Source: Purshia tridentata | Taxonomy: Eukaryota; Streptophyta; Magnoliopsida; Rosales; Rosaceae | DNA: 35,756 nt | Reading direction: 5' to 3' | Assembly (NCBI GenBank): GCA_003254885.1 | Contig: QANT01009015.1 | Location: 1 to 35,756 of the forward strand | Shown: in pieces, positions 1 through 10,346 of the stretch | Numbering within the stretch: the first letter of the stretch is position 1 | How the letters are laid out: each line of letters begins with the position of its first letter | The notes under the pieces: model-generated | Seen by the model: the letters and a program-made list of their open reading frames with translations, nothing else | Databases searched by the model: none | Told to the model about the DNA's origin: nothing | Program-made: the position numbers and the translations under genes

Positions 1-901
1 TCTCGATTAGCGTGCTAGCCTTGAGGAACCACTTTACGTGTTAAGAATGAAGAAAACATCATTTCAGTGCGCAGTCAGAAAGATTTGGTTAAGGTTGCAC
101 CAAAACGTTATCGATTGACAAGAAAGACATGAGGAAGCACTTTCTCATGCTCGGATGAGCATTCTCGGCCTAAAGAAGCACTTTAGGTGTTAAGAATGTA
201 CGAAAACATAATTTCGGTGCAAACTTGGTCAGAATTCCCCCAAATTGCACCAAAACTTTCTTGGTTGGCAAGAAAGACATGAGGAAGCACTTTCTCATGT
301 CTTGTTATTAGCGTGCTAACCCTAAAGAACCACTTTAAGTCCTTAGAATGTATGAAAACGTCATTTCGATGCACACTAAGTCCAATTTGATTAAAGTTAA
401 ACGAAAACATTCTCGGTTGGCAAGAAATACATGGTGAAGCACTTTTTCTTATCTCAATTAGCGTTCAAGCCCAAAAGAACCACTTTAGTGCTAAGGACGT
501 ACGAATACGTCATTTCGGTGCACAGTTAGTCCAATTCGGTTGAAGTTGCACGAAAACGTGCTTGGTTGACGAGAAACACATAGGGGAACCACTTTGTCAT
601 GTTTGGATTAGCGTTCTAGCTAAAATAAATGAGCTTAGGTGTTAAGAATGCACTAATACGTCATTTCAGTGCACATTAAGTCAAATTTGGCTAACTTTGC
701 AACAAAATGCACTCGGTTGGCAAGAAAGACATAAGGATGCACTTTCTCATGCTTGGATTAGCGTTCTAGCCTTAAAGAAGCACATTTCGTGGTAGGATAG
801 AACAAAAACCCCTTTCCGGTGCATACTCATTCTAACTTGGTCCAAATTGCACCAAAACGTTCCCAATTTGCAAGAAAGAGATGAGGAAGTACTCTCCAAT
901 G
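1..901 (+). repeat. HOR unit L1, 6 monomers (A-B-C-D-E-F)
   Basis: The unit is about 900 bp. A carries GAATGAAGAAAACATC near 46. B carries GTACGAAAACATAATTTC and is a B'/B'' composite. C has the diagnostic GATATTAGCG-like start and CCTTAGAATG. D has GCGTTCAAGCCC. E has AAATGAGCTTAGGTG near 626. F has the AGGATAGAACAAAAACCCC segment near 793. The same six types recur in later units. Confidence 0.8.
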
Positions 902-1791
902 TCTCGATTAGAGTGCTAGCCCTAAAAACCACTGTAGGTGTTAAGAATGAACAAAACGTCATTTCGGTGTGCACTCTATTCAATTTGGATAAAGTTGCAC
1001 CAAAACATTATCGATTGACAAGAAGGACATGGGGAAGCACTTTTTCATGCTTATATGGGCATTCTCGTCCTAAAGAAGCACATTTCGTGTTTAGAAGTGA
1101 AAAAAACATCATTTCTGTGCATACTCAGTCCAGTTTCGTTTAAATTGCAACAAAACATGCCCGGTTGGCATTAAAGACATTGAGAAACACTTTTTCATGT
1201 CTCGAATAGCATGCTAGCCCTAAACGAGCACTTCAAGTGTTAAGAATACAGGAAAACATCATTTCGGTGCATACTCGGTCCAAATTCGTCCAAATTGCAC
1301 CAAAACTTTCTTGGTTGGCAAGAAAGACATGAGGAAGCACTTTCTTATGTCCCGATATTAGCGTGCTAACCCGAAAGAAGAACTTGAGGCCCATGAAAAC
1401 GTCATTTCGGTGCACACTTAGTCCAATTTGGATAAAGTGGCACGAAAACGTGCTCGGTTGACAAGAAACACATGGGGAACCACTTTCTCAAGTTTGGATT
1501 AGCGTTCTAATCCAAATAACTACCTTAGGTGGTAAGAATGCACGAATATGTTATTTCAGTGCACATTGAGTGAAATTTGGCTAACATTACAATAAAATGC
1601 ATGCGGTTGGCATGAAAGACATAGGGATACACTTTCTCATGCTTGGATTAGCGTTCTAGCCTTAAAAAAGCACATTTCGTGGTAGGATAGAACAAAAACA
1701 CCTTTCCGGTGCATACCCATTCTAACTTGGTCCAAATTGCCCCAAAACGTGCCCGATGGGCAAGAAAGAGATGAAGAAGCACTCTCTAATG
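902..1791 (+). repeat. HOR unit L2, 6 monomers with a C/D hybrid
   Basis: The order is A, B' (CATTTCGTGTTTAGAAGTG near 1080), B'' (CAGGAAAACATC near 1250), a C/D hybrid, E, F. The hybrid begins as C (GATATTAGCGTGCTAACCC near 1355) and continues as D (GGCACGAAAACGTGCTCGGTTGAC near 1439), so one full monomer has been lost. The E monomer is the ACTACC subtype. Confidence 0.75.
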
Positions 1792-2798
1792 TCTCGATTA
1801 GCGTGCAAGCCCTAAGGAACCACTGTAGGTGTTAATAATGAACAAAAATGTCATTTCGGTGTACACTCAATTCAATTTGGGTAAAGTTGCACCAAAACGT
1901 TATCGATTGACAAGAAAGACATAGGGAAGCACTTTCTCATGCTTGGATGGGCATTATCACCCTAAAGAAGCACTTTAGGTGTTAAGAATGCACGAAAACA
2001 TCATTTGGGTGCATACTCGTTAAAAATTCATCCAAATTGCACCAAAACTTTCCTAGTTGGCAAGAAAGACATGAGGAAGCAGTCGCACATGTCTCGATAT
2101 TAGCGTGCTAACCCTTAAGATCCACTTTAGGCCCTAAGAATGCACAAAAAAAAAACGTCATTTCGATGCACACTAAGTCTAATTTGATTAAAGTTAAACG
2201 AAAACGTTCCCGATTGGCAAGAAAGACATGGGAAAGCACTTTCTCATGTCTCAATTGGTGTTCAAGCCCTAAAGAACCACTTTAGGCGCTAATGATGCAC
2301 GAATACGTCATTTCAGTGCACACTGAGTCCAATTTAGTTGAAGTTGCACGAAAACGTGCTCGGTTGACAAGAAACACATGGGAAACCACTTTCTCCTGTT
2401 TGGATTAGCGTTCTAGCCCAAATGAATGAGCTTAGGTGTTAAGAATGCATTAATACGTCATTTTAGTGCACATTGAGTCAAATTTGGTTAATTCTCATGT
2501 TTGGATTAGCGTTCTAGCCCAAATGAATGAGCTTAGGTGTTAAGAATGCATTAATATGTCATTTTAGTGCACATTGAGTCAAATTTGGTTAACGTTGCAT
2601 AAAACGCGCTCAGTTGGCAAGAAAGACATAGGCATGCACTTTCAAATGCTTGGATTAGATTTCCAGCCTTAAAGAACCACATTTCTTTTTAAGATAGAAC
2701 AAGAACTCCTTTTCGGTGCATACTCAGTCTAACTTGGCCCAAATTGCACCAAAATGTGCCCGGTTGGCAAGAAAGAGAAGAGGAAGCACTCTCTAACG
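1792..2798 (+). repeat. HOR unit L3, 6 monomers plus a 101-bp duplication
   Basis: The order is A-B-C-D-E-F, as in the first unit, at about 1007 bp. The extra length comes from a partial duplication of the E monomer. An A-rich run near 2147-2157 lengthens the C monomer slightly. Confidence 0.75.
2391..2592 (+). repeat. Out-of-register 101-bp tandem duplication
   Basis: Positions 2391-2491 (starting TTCTCCTG, ending TTGGTTAA) are repeated at 2492-2592 (starting TTCTCATG). I see two differences (C/A near 2396/2497 and C/T in ATACGTC/ATATGTC). The 101-bp period is not a multiple of the monomer, so the event was not simple unequal exchange between monomers in register. Confidence 0.9.
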
Positions 2799-3839
2799 GC
2801 TCGATTAGCGTGATAGCCCTAAGGAACCACTTTAGGTGTTCAAAATGAACGAAAACATCAATTCGGTGCGAACTCAGTACAATTTGTATAAACTAGGACC
2901 AAAACATTATCAGTTGACAAGAAAGACATGTGGAAGCACTTTCTCATGCTTCGATGAGCATTCTCACCTAAAGAAGCACATTTCGTGTTTAGAAGTAACG
3001 AAAACATCATGTCGGCGCATACTCAGTTCACTTTTGTCTAAATTGCATCAAAACGTGCTCGGTTGGCAAGAAAGACTTTTAGAAGCACTTTCTCATGTCT
3101 CAAATCGGGTGCTAGCCCAAAAAAACCACTTTGGGTGTTAAGAATATCATTTTGGTGCATGCTCGGTCAAAATTCGCTAAAATTGCACCAAAACTTTTGT
3201 GGTTGGCAAGAAAGACATGAGGAAGCACTTTCACATGCCTCGATATTAGCGTGCTAACCCTAAAGAACAACTTTAGCCCTAAGAATGCACGAAAAACATC
3301 ATTTCCATGCACCCTAAGTCCAATTTGATTAAATTTAAACAAAAACGTTCTCGGTGGGCAAGAAAGACATAGGGAAGCACTTTTTCGTGTCTTGATTAGC
3401 TTTCAACCCCTAAAGAACCACTTTACAGGCTAAGGATGGACGGATACGTCATTTCAGTGCACACTCAGTCTAATTTGGTTGAAGGGGCACGAAAACGTGC
3501 TCGGTTGACAAGAAACACTTGGGGAACTACTTTCTCCTGTTTGGATTGGCGTTCTAATCCAAATGAACTACTTTAGGTGTTAAGAATGCACGAATACGTT
3601 ATTTCAGTGCACATTGAGTCAAATTTGGCTAACATTGCAACAAAACGCACTCGATTGGCAACAAAGACATAGGGATGCACTTTCTCATGCTTGCATTAGC
3701 TTTCTAGCCTTAAAGAAGCACATTTCGTGTTAGGATAGAACAAAAATGCCTTTTCAGGGCATACTCGTTCTAACTTGGTCCAAATTGTTGCAAAACGTGC
3801 CCGATTGGCAAGAAGGAGATGAGGAAGCACTCTCTAATG
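2799..3839 (+). repeat. HOR unit L4, full 7-monomer form
   Basis: The order is A-B'-B''-C-D-E-F. B'' is slightly shortened: GTTAAGAATATCATTTTGG near 3138 lacks the CAGGAAAAC segment. E is the ACTACTT subtype. This unit looks like the parental 7-mer from which the 6-mers could be derived by fusing neighbouring monomers. Confidence 0.75.
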
Positions 3840-5340
3840 TCTCGATTAGCGTGCTAGCCTTGAGGAACCACTTTAGGTGTTAAGAATGAAGAAAACATCA
3901 TTTCGGTGCGCAGTCAGTAAGATTTGGTTAAAGTTGCACCAAAATGTTATCTATTGACAAGAAAGACATGGGGAAGCACTTCTTCATGCTTGGATGAGCA
4001 TTCTAACCCTAAAGAAGCACTTTACGTGTTAAGAATGTACGAAAACATCATTTCGGTGCAAACATGGTCAAAATTCGTCTAAAGTGCACCAAAACTTTCT
4101 TGGTTGGCAAGAAAGATATGAGAAAGCACTTTCTCATGTCTCGATATTAGCGTGCTAACCCTAAAGAACCAGTTTAGGCCCTAAGAATGCACGAAAACAT
4201 CATTTCGATGCACACTAAGTCCATTTTGATTAAAGTTAAACGAAAATATTCCCGATCGGGAAAATAAATGGGGAAGCACTTTCTCATGTCTCAATTGGTG
4301 TTCAAGCCCTAAAAAACCACTTTAGACACTAACGATGCATGAATACATCATGTCGGTGCACACCTAGCCCAATTTGGTTGAAGTTGCACGAAAACTTGCA
4401 TGGTTGACAAGAAAGCAAACGGAAACCACTTTCTCATATTTGGATTAGCGTTCTAGCCCAAATGAACGAGCTTAGGTGTTAAGAATACACGAATACGTCA
4501 TTTCGGTTCGCACTCAGTTCAATTTGTGTAAAGTCGCACCAAAACGTTATCGGTTGACAAGAAAGACATGAAGAAGCACTTTCTCATGCTTGGATGAGTA
4601 TTCTCGTCCTAAAGAAGCACATTTTGTGTTTAGAAGTAGCGAAAACATTATTTCGATGCATACTCAGTCCAATTTCCTCTAAATTGCATCAAAACGTGCC
4701 CGATTGGCATGAAAGACATTGAGAAGCACTTTCTCCTGTCTCGATTTGCGTGTCAGCCCTAAAAAACTACTTCAGGTGTTAAGAATATAGGAAAACATCA
4801 TTTCGATGCATACTCGGTCCAGATTCTTCCAAATTGCACCAAACCTTTCTTGGTTGGCAAGAAATATATGAGGAAGCACTTTCTCATGTTCTGATATTAG
4901 CGTGCTAACCTTAAAGAACCACTTTAGGCCCTAAGAATGCACGAAAATGTCATTTCGATGCATGCTTATTTTAATTTGGTTGAAGTGGCATGAAAACATG
5001 CTCGGTTGACAAGAAACAAATGGGGAACCAATTTCTCATGTGTGGATTAGTGTTCTAATCTAAATGAAATATCTTAGGTGTTAAGAATGCATGAATAGGT
5101 CATTTTAGTGCACATTGAGTCAAATTTGGTTAACGTTGCAACAAAACGTGCTTGATTGGCAAGAAAGACATAGGGATGCACTTTCTCATGCTTGGATTAG
5201 CTTTCTGGCCTTAAAGAAGCACATTTCATGTCAGGATAGAACAAAAATGCCTTTTCGGGGCATAATTGGTCTAACTTGGTCCAACTTATACCAAAACGTG
5301 CCCGGTTGGCAAGAAGGAGATGTGGAAGCAGTCTTTAATG
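3840..5340 (+). repeat. HOR unit L5, compound 10-monomer form
   Basis: The order is A-B-C-D-E/A-B'-B''-C/D-E-F, about 1501 bp. Near 4475-4510 an E monomer (AACGAGCTTAGG) changes into an A monomer (GGTTCGCACTCAGTTC). This joins the start of one HOR to the body of the next without an F monomer. A second hybrid, C/D, lies near 4920-5000. Confidence 0.75.
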
Positions 5341-6389
5341 CCTTGATTAGTGTGCTAGCCCTAAAAAGCACTTTAAGTGTTAAGAATGAAGAAAACGTCA
5401 TTTTGGTGTGCAGTCAGTAAGATTTGGTTAAAGTTGCACCCAAACGTTATCGATTGACAAAAAAGACATAGGGAAGCACTTTTTCATGCTTGGATGAGCC
5501 TTTTCTCCCCAAAAAAGCACATTTTGTGCTGATAAGTAACGAAAACATCATTTCGGTGCATACTCATTCAACTTTTGTCTAAATTGTATCAAAATGTGCT
5601 TGGTTAGCAAGATAGACTTTGAGAAGCACTTTTTCATGTCTCAATTAGCGTGCTAGCCCAAAAGAACCAATTTAGGTGTTAACAGTGCAGGAAAACATCA
5701 TTTCGGTGCGTACTCAGTCCAAATTCGTCTAAATTGCACGAAAACCTTCCTGATTGGCAAGAAAAACATGACGAAACACTTTCTCATGTCTCTATATTAG
5801 CGTGCTAACCCTAAAGAACCACTTTAGGCCCTAAGAATGTACTAAAATGTCATTTCGATGCACACTAAGTCCATTTGGATTAAAGTTAAACTGAAATGTT
5901 CCTAGTTGGCAAGAAAGACCTAGGGAAGCACTTTCTGTTTCTCCATTAGCGTTCAAGTTCTAAAGAACTACTTTAGGCGCTAATGAAGCACGAATACGTC
6001 ATTTTGGTGCACACTTAGTCTAATTTGGTTGAAGTTGCACGAGAACGTGCTCAGTTGACAAGAAAGCAAAGGGAAACCACTTTCTCATGTTTAGATTAGC
6101 GTTTTAGCCCAAATGAATGAGCTTAGGTGTTAATAATGCATGAATATGTCATTTCAGTGCACATTGAGTCAAATTTGGCTAACGTTGCAACAAAACGCGC
6201 TTGGTTGGCAAGAATTATATAGGGATGCACTTTCCCATGCTTGGATTAGCTTTCCAGCCTTAAAGAAGAACATTTCATGTTAGGATAGAACAAAAACGCC
6301 TTTTCAGTGCATACTCTGTCAGACTTGGTCAAAATTGTACCAAAATGTGCCCGGTTCGCAAGAAAGAGATGAGGCAGCACTCTCTAATG
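5341..6389 (+). repeat. HOR unit L6, 7-monomer form
   Basis: The order is A-B'-B''-C-D-E-F, about 1049 bp. The monomers align with the L4 types. E is the AATGAGCTT subtype, which differs from L4, so the 7-mer exists with both E subtypes. Confidence 0.75.
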
Positions 6390-7283
6390 TCCTGACAAGA
6401 AACCGTGCTAGCCCTGAGGAACCATTGTAGGTGTTAATAATGAACAAAAACGTCCTTTTGGTGTACACTCAGTTCAATTTGGATAAAGTTGCACCAAAAC
6501 ATTATCGGTTGACAAGAAAGACATGGGGAAGCACTTTCTCATGTTTGGATGAACATTCTCACCCTAAAGAAGAACATTTCGTGTTTAGAAGTAACGAAAA
6601 CATCATTTCGATGCTTACTCCATCCACTTTAGTCTAAATTTCATCAAAACGTGCTCGGTTGGCATGAAAGACATTGAGAAGCACTTTTTTATGTCTCGAT
6701 TTGTGTGCTAGCCCCAAACAACCACTTTAGGTGTTAAGAATGCCGGAAAACATCATTTTGGTGCATACTCAGTCTAAAATCTTCCAAATTGCACCAAAAC
6801 TTTCTTGGTTGGCAGGAAAGATATGAGGAAGCACTTTCTCATGTCCAAATATTAGCGTGCTAAACTTGAAGAACCACTTTAGGCCTCAAGAATGCACAAA
6901 AATGTCATTTTGGTGCACACTTAGTCCAATTTGGTTGAAGTTGCACGAAAATGTGCTCAGTTGACTAGAAACACATGGGGAACCACTTTCTCTTTTTTGG
7001 ATTAGCATTCTAGCCCAAATGAACTACCTAAGGGTTAAGAATGCCCTTATACGTCATTTGAGTACACATTGAGTCAAATTTGGCTAACGTTGCAACTAAA
7101 CCCGCTTGACTGGCACGAAAGATATAGGGATGCATTTTCTCATGCTTCTAGCCTCAAAGAAGCACATTTTGTGTTAGGATAGAACAAAAACGCCTTTTCA
7201 GTGCATACTCAGTCTAACTTGGTGCAAATTGCACCAAAACGTGCCCGGTTGGCAAGAAAAAGATGAGAAAGCACTCTCTAATG
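6390..7283 (+). repeat. HOR unit L7, 6 monomers with a C/D hybrid
   Basis: The order is A-B'-B''-C/D-E-F. The C/D hybrid is near 6890-6950 and is followed by the ACTACC-type E. Its first monomer starts atypically (TCCTGACAAGAAACCGTGC near 6390), a local rearrangement of the usual TCTCGATTAGCGTGC. Confidence 0.75.
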
Positions 7284-7486
7284 TCTCGATTAGCGTGCTA
7301 GCCCTAAGAAACTACTTTAGGTATTAAGAATGAAAGAAAATGTCATTTCGATGAGCACTCAGTACAAATGTTAAAGTTGCACCAAAACATTATTGGCTGA
7401 CAAGAAAGACATGGGGAAGCACTTTCTCACACTTTGATGAGCATTCTCACCCTAAAGTAGCACATTTCGTGTTTAGAAGTAACGAC
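7284..7486 (+). repeat. HOR unit L8, 5' part (A and half of B'), interrupted by an LTR
   Basis: A complete A monomer is followed by B' up to GTTTAGAAGTAACGAC. The rest of this B' monomer resumes after the inserted LTR. The expected uninterrupted sequence, seen in other B' copies (for example near 6587), is GAAGTAACGAAAACATC. Confidence 0.9.
7482..7486 (+). repeat. 5' target-site duplication of LTR 1 (ACGAC)
   Basis: ACGAC directly precedes the TGTTGA terminus, and the same five bases follow the TCAACA terminus at 9330-9334. Five base pairs is the usual target duplication of plant LTR retrotransposons. Confidence 0.93.
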
Positions 7487-7639
7487 TGTTGAGTGTGCAT
7501 TTGTGCATGTTTTTATATGTTAACTCCCTAACCTAAAGCGCTAGAACTCAGCGTTTTGTGTGTTTTTGCTTTGTTTCTATCTGTTGTAGGTCAAATGAAG
7601 AAATTATGGAGAAAGAAGCCAAAAGAACCAAAATTGGTC

Positions 7640-7925
7640 AATTCCGAATCAAACTAGGAAAACTTAAGAAATCTTGGTGGAACTAGGAAAGCTGAAATTT
7701 TATTCAAATAAGGAATCCTAGCTAAACCAGGAAAACCATCAATGTCTAGGGCCAGAAATGAGAAATCCTAGTTGAACTAGGAAAACCAAATCCTAGTGGG
7801 ACTAGAAAAGGTAAACCCTAGTTGGACTAGAAAGGGAAATCTTAATTGCACAAGGAAAACCTAATCCTTGTTGGACTAGGATAACCTAACCCTAGTTGGA
7901 CAAAGTCTCCTAGTGGACCATGGAA
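7640..7925 (+). repeat. Degenerate ~30-bp repeats with CCTAG/CTAGG dyads in the LTR 1 upstream region
   Basis: Variants of AATCCTAGTTGGACTAGG followed by AAAACC recur about every 25-35 bp (for example near 7722, 7768, 7791, 7815, 7872 and 7897). Each good copy is a short dyad (CCTAG, five-base spacer, CTAGG). The block lies upstream of the TATA box, where LTR enhancer repeats commonly occur. The second LTR copy holds a shorter version near 9886-9985, which accounts for much of the length difference between the copies. Confidence 0.7.
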
Positions 7926-8165
7926 TGTTGGGTCAAAGTCAAAGGGTTCTAGAAGCTTCATCAAGTCAATGGGCTCAAGTTAACATCACATGGGCCTAAG
8001 GTAGCATGTGCATGGACCAAGGGAGAAGCCCACACGCATGCAAGGAAGAGGTGCAAGCACATGGGCTTAAGTGATGCCCTTGGTGGAAAAGCCCTAATTC
8101 TACTTTCCTATTTGTGCCGCAAGTCCTAGTCCTTGGAGGCCAAGGAATCAGCACCTCCTTACTCC

Positions 8166-8173
8166 TATATAAA
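8166..8173 (+). promoter_or_regulatory. TATA box of LTR 1
   Basis: TATATAAA is followed by GGCCTCC and a pyrimidine-rich stretch. It sits about 680 bp into the LTR, where a U3/R boundary promoter would be expected. The same motif is conserved in the second LTR copy at 13151-13158. Transcription is inferred to run on the plus strand. Confidence 0.7.
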
Positions 8174-9329
8174 GGCCTCCTCTCCTCATTATTTCAAACC
8201 ATCTCTTTTACACATCTTTTCAAGCAAAATCTGCTCCCACACCAAAAAGTCAGAATTTTATATTTTTAGAGAAAAAGAGAGAGAGTGTACCAAGAGCAAG
8301 CCTAGAGGAGGAGTGTGCCATGCAGCCTAGAGAGCCAAGGAGATTAGGAGGCCATGACACCCACTGCTGCGCTACCCTTTGCTGTGAGCACCAAGGAGAA
8401 GCCCTAGCCTTGCCGTGACTTCTTTGTGGTTTCCTTCTTCCTTCCCTTTTCATGCTCTTTGTGTTGTTTTATTATTTTTAATTGTTAATTAAGACCTTGA
8501 ACATGGATTGGCAGTTTGTTTATTTAATTAAGCATTTTATTTACATGTTCATGTCTTAGTTAGTTTTATGCATTGTTAAGTTAAGGATGAAGCCTCTATT
8601 TGTGTTCAATGCTTGAATTATGATTTTTGGAATTAATGATAATGGTACTTACATAAAATCCTATTATCTAGTTAGGTGGCACTAGTTTGTAGAGTCATTA
8701 AGACTGGCCACCTTAGGGACAAAGCATCTAGTGATTGTTATAAAATTGAATAAGCTCAAAAGGATGGCAATTTTAGAAGTAACAACCAATTAATTAAGAA
8801 CTGATTGTGATAATAGTATTCATAGATGGCGTAGTTTACATCAAGGTGGATATACAGTCTATCTGTCTGTCATCTTCACAAATCCTAACTACTCTTGCAT
8901 GGGTGATTGGCCTAGCTTGTCTAAAAACATGCAAGGGCAAGTTTAAGAGACTCCTAGTATATGCATAAGGAGGGTATAACGCCAAAACGAAATAGCCAAA
9001 GCTTTTGGTAGGCAGACTTTGTATTTGTAGACTTTTGAAATTGCATGTTATCATATTAGTTGATCATTGATAGTTTGGTGGATTCTGATGCTTAACAATG
9101 CTATGAAGTGTGTGTGCATGTGTTAGAGTGTGTCTGTGAGTTTTACCTAAAATCTAAATCCCCATGTCATGTGTGTGAGTTGTGAATTAGCAAAATTGGT
9201 TTGATGCATGTTTACCCATTCCTTGTGGGATCGACCTCGTTATTTGCATGCTTTGCTACGCCGCGATTTGTGCACTTGCACGTAAACTTAGAATTGAGTA
9301 TTTATTTGGTTCTAAGAAAACAATCAACA

Positions 9330-9334
9330 ACGAC
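9330..9334 (+). repeat. 3' target-site duplication of LTR 1 (ACGAC)
   Basis: These bases follow the TCAACA end of LTR 1 and match 7482-7486. The satellite continues directly as AACATCATTTC. Confidence 0.93.
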
Positions 9335-9718
9335 AACATCATTTCAGTGCATACTCAGTCCTCTTTCATCTAAATTGCATCAAAATGTATTCGGTTGGCA
9401 AGAAAGACACTGAGAAGCACTTTCTCATGTCTTGATTAGCGTACTAGCCCTGAAGAACAACTTTGGGTGTTAAGAATGCACAAAAACATCATTTCGATGC
9501 ATATTAGGTCCAAAATTGTCCAAATTGTACAAAAAAATTTTTGGTTACCAAGAAAGACATGAGGAAGCAGTTTCTCATGTCTCAATATTAGCGTGCTAAC
9601 CCTAAAGAACCACTTGAGGCCCTACGAATGCACGAAAACATCATATCGGTGCATACGAAGTCTAGTTCGATTAAGGTTAAACCAAAACGTTCTCGGTTGG
9701 CAAGAAAGACGTGGGGAA
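9330..9718 (+). repeat. Satellite fragment between the two LTRs (rest of unit L8: B', B'', part of C)
   Basis: The remainder of B' resumes with CATCATTTCAGTGCATACTCAG. It is followed by B'' (CACAAAAACATC near 9480) and most of C (TATTAGCGTGCTAACCC near 9587). The fragment stops at GACGTGGGGAA, just before the expected GCACTTTCTC. HOR phase and orientation are unchanged across LTR 1, so that insertion was a simple one. Confidence 0.9.
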
Positions 9719-9885
9719 TGTTGAGTGTGCATTTATGCATGTTTTTATTTGCTAACTCCCTAACCTAGAGCGCTAGAACTTAGCGTTTTGTGTGTTTTTG
9801 CTTTGTTTCTGTCTTTTGTAGGTCAAATGAAGCAATTACGAAGATAGAGGCCAAAAGAACCAAAATTGGACAATTCCTAATCAAA

Positions 9886-9985
9886 TTAGGAAAACGGAAG
9901 TAATCCTGGTGGAACTAGGAAAACCTAATCCTAGTTGGACTAGGAAAACCTAACCCTAGTTGGACAAAGTTTCCTAGTGGACCAA
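9886..9985 (+). repeat. Shortened CCTAG-dyad repeat block in LTR 2
   Basis: This has about three to four copies of the repeat described in LTR 1 (AATCCTGGTGGAACTAGG, then TAATCCTAGTTGGACTAGG and variants). The contraction relative to LTR 1 suggests slippage or unequal exchange between the short repeats. Confidence 0.6.
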
Positions 9986-10235
9986 GGAATGTTGGGTCAA
10001 AGTCAAAGGGGTTCTAGAAGCTTCATCAAGTCAATGGGCTCAAGTTAATATCACATGAATGAATGGGCTTAAGGTGGCATGCGCATGGACCAAGGGAGAA
10101 GCACACAAGCATGCAAGGGAAGAGGTGCAAGTCACATGGGCTTAATTGATGCCCTTGCCAGAAGCCCATATGGAGAAACCCTAATTCTACTTTCCTATTT
10201 GTGCAACAAGTCCTAGTCCTTGGAGGCCAAGGAAT

Positions 10236-10240
10236 CAGCA
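10236..10240 (+). repeat. 5' target-site duplication of the nested LTR (CAGCA)
   Basis: CAGCA precedes TGACACGCCCC and is repeated at 13134-13138. LTR 1 shows the unfilled site as AATCAGCACCTCC near 8146. Confidence 0.93.
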
Positions 10241-10340
10241 TGACACGCCCCGACCCTCGGGCACGTGCCTAAACTGCTGAAACTGACAACTGTTTCCTGT
10301 AGGCCCTTTTTGAAACATGTGAGCCATGAATATAAAATAA

Positions 10341-10346
10341 TTTATT
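10341..10346 (-). promoter_or_regulatory. Possible AATAAA polyadenylation signal of the nested LTR
   Basis: TTTATT on the plus strand reads AATAAA on the minus strand, about 100 bp from the minus-strand 3' end of the nested LTR. The position suits an R-region poly(A) signal. A single AT-rich hexamer is weak evidence. Confidence 0.4.

Larger units (their letters stand above)
1..7486 (+). repeat. Satellite array, ~150-bp monomer, plus orientation, 6-7-monomer HOR
   Basis: This is a continuous head-to-tail tandem array. The anchor around GAAGCACTTTCTCATG recurs about every 150 bp (near 131, 281, 434, 585, 736, 884, 1034, 1184, 1334). Each monomer contains, in order, a CTAGCCCTAAAGAACCAC-like block, GTTAAGAATGCACGAAAAC, CATTTCGGTGCA, and a TTGCACCAAAACGT...GGTTGGCAAGAAAGACAT block. 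Successive monomers differ clearly, but the same types return every 6 or 7 monomers. I name the types A, B (or B' followed by B''), C, D, E and F. The array is broken at its right end by an LTR insertion and carries that element's left target duplication. No gene is visible in it. The high copy number and HOR structure fit a centromeric satellite, but the location is inferred. Confidence 0.95.
7487..9329 (+). mobile_element. Solo LTR 1 (1843 bp), LTR retrotransposon remnant
   Basis: The element starts TGTTGAGTG and ends ACAATCAACA, giving 6-bp perfect terminal inverted repeats (TGTTGA/TCAACA) with the canonical TG...CA. It is flanked by a perfect 5-bp duplication inside a satellite monomer. 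It has a single TATATAAA promoter, a pyrimidine-rich transcript start region, and a TCCTTGTGGGATCGACCTCG motif about 90 bp from the 3' end, a motif type I associate with Ty3/gypsy-like plant LTRs. There is no internal domain, primer-binding site, polypurine tract or gag-pol, so it is a solo LTR left by intra-element recombination. A related copy begins at 9719. Family assignment beyond a plant LTR element is uncertain. Confidence 0.9.

Noticed and set aside
1..7486. CCCTAAA (plant telomere-like heptamer) once in many monomers; TTTAGGG in the right array
   Set aside because: It occurs singly at one monomer position and never in tandem, so it is not an interstitial telomere tract. A 7-mer match in a repeated monomer is easily fortuitous.
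8269..8288. GA-rich stretch (AGAGAAAAAGAGAGAGAGTG), also near 13251
   Set aside because: It is a short purine run in the LTR transcript leader, conserved between copies by descent. It is too short and imperfect to call a microsatellite of interest.
8133..8330. 65-codon open frame around the LTR 1 TATA box
   Set aside because: It spans the promoter itself, and the equivalent region of LTR 2 is split by the nested element. It is not a plausible gene.
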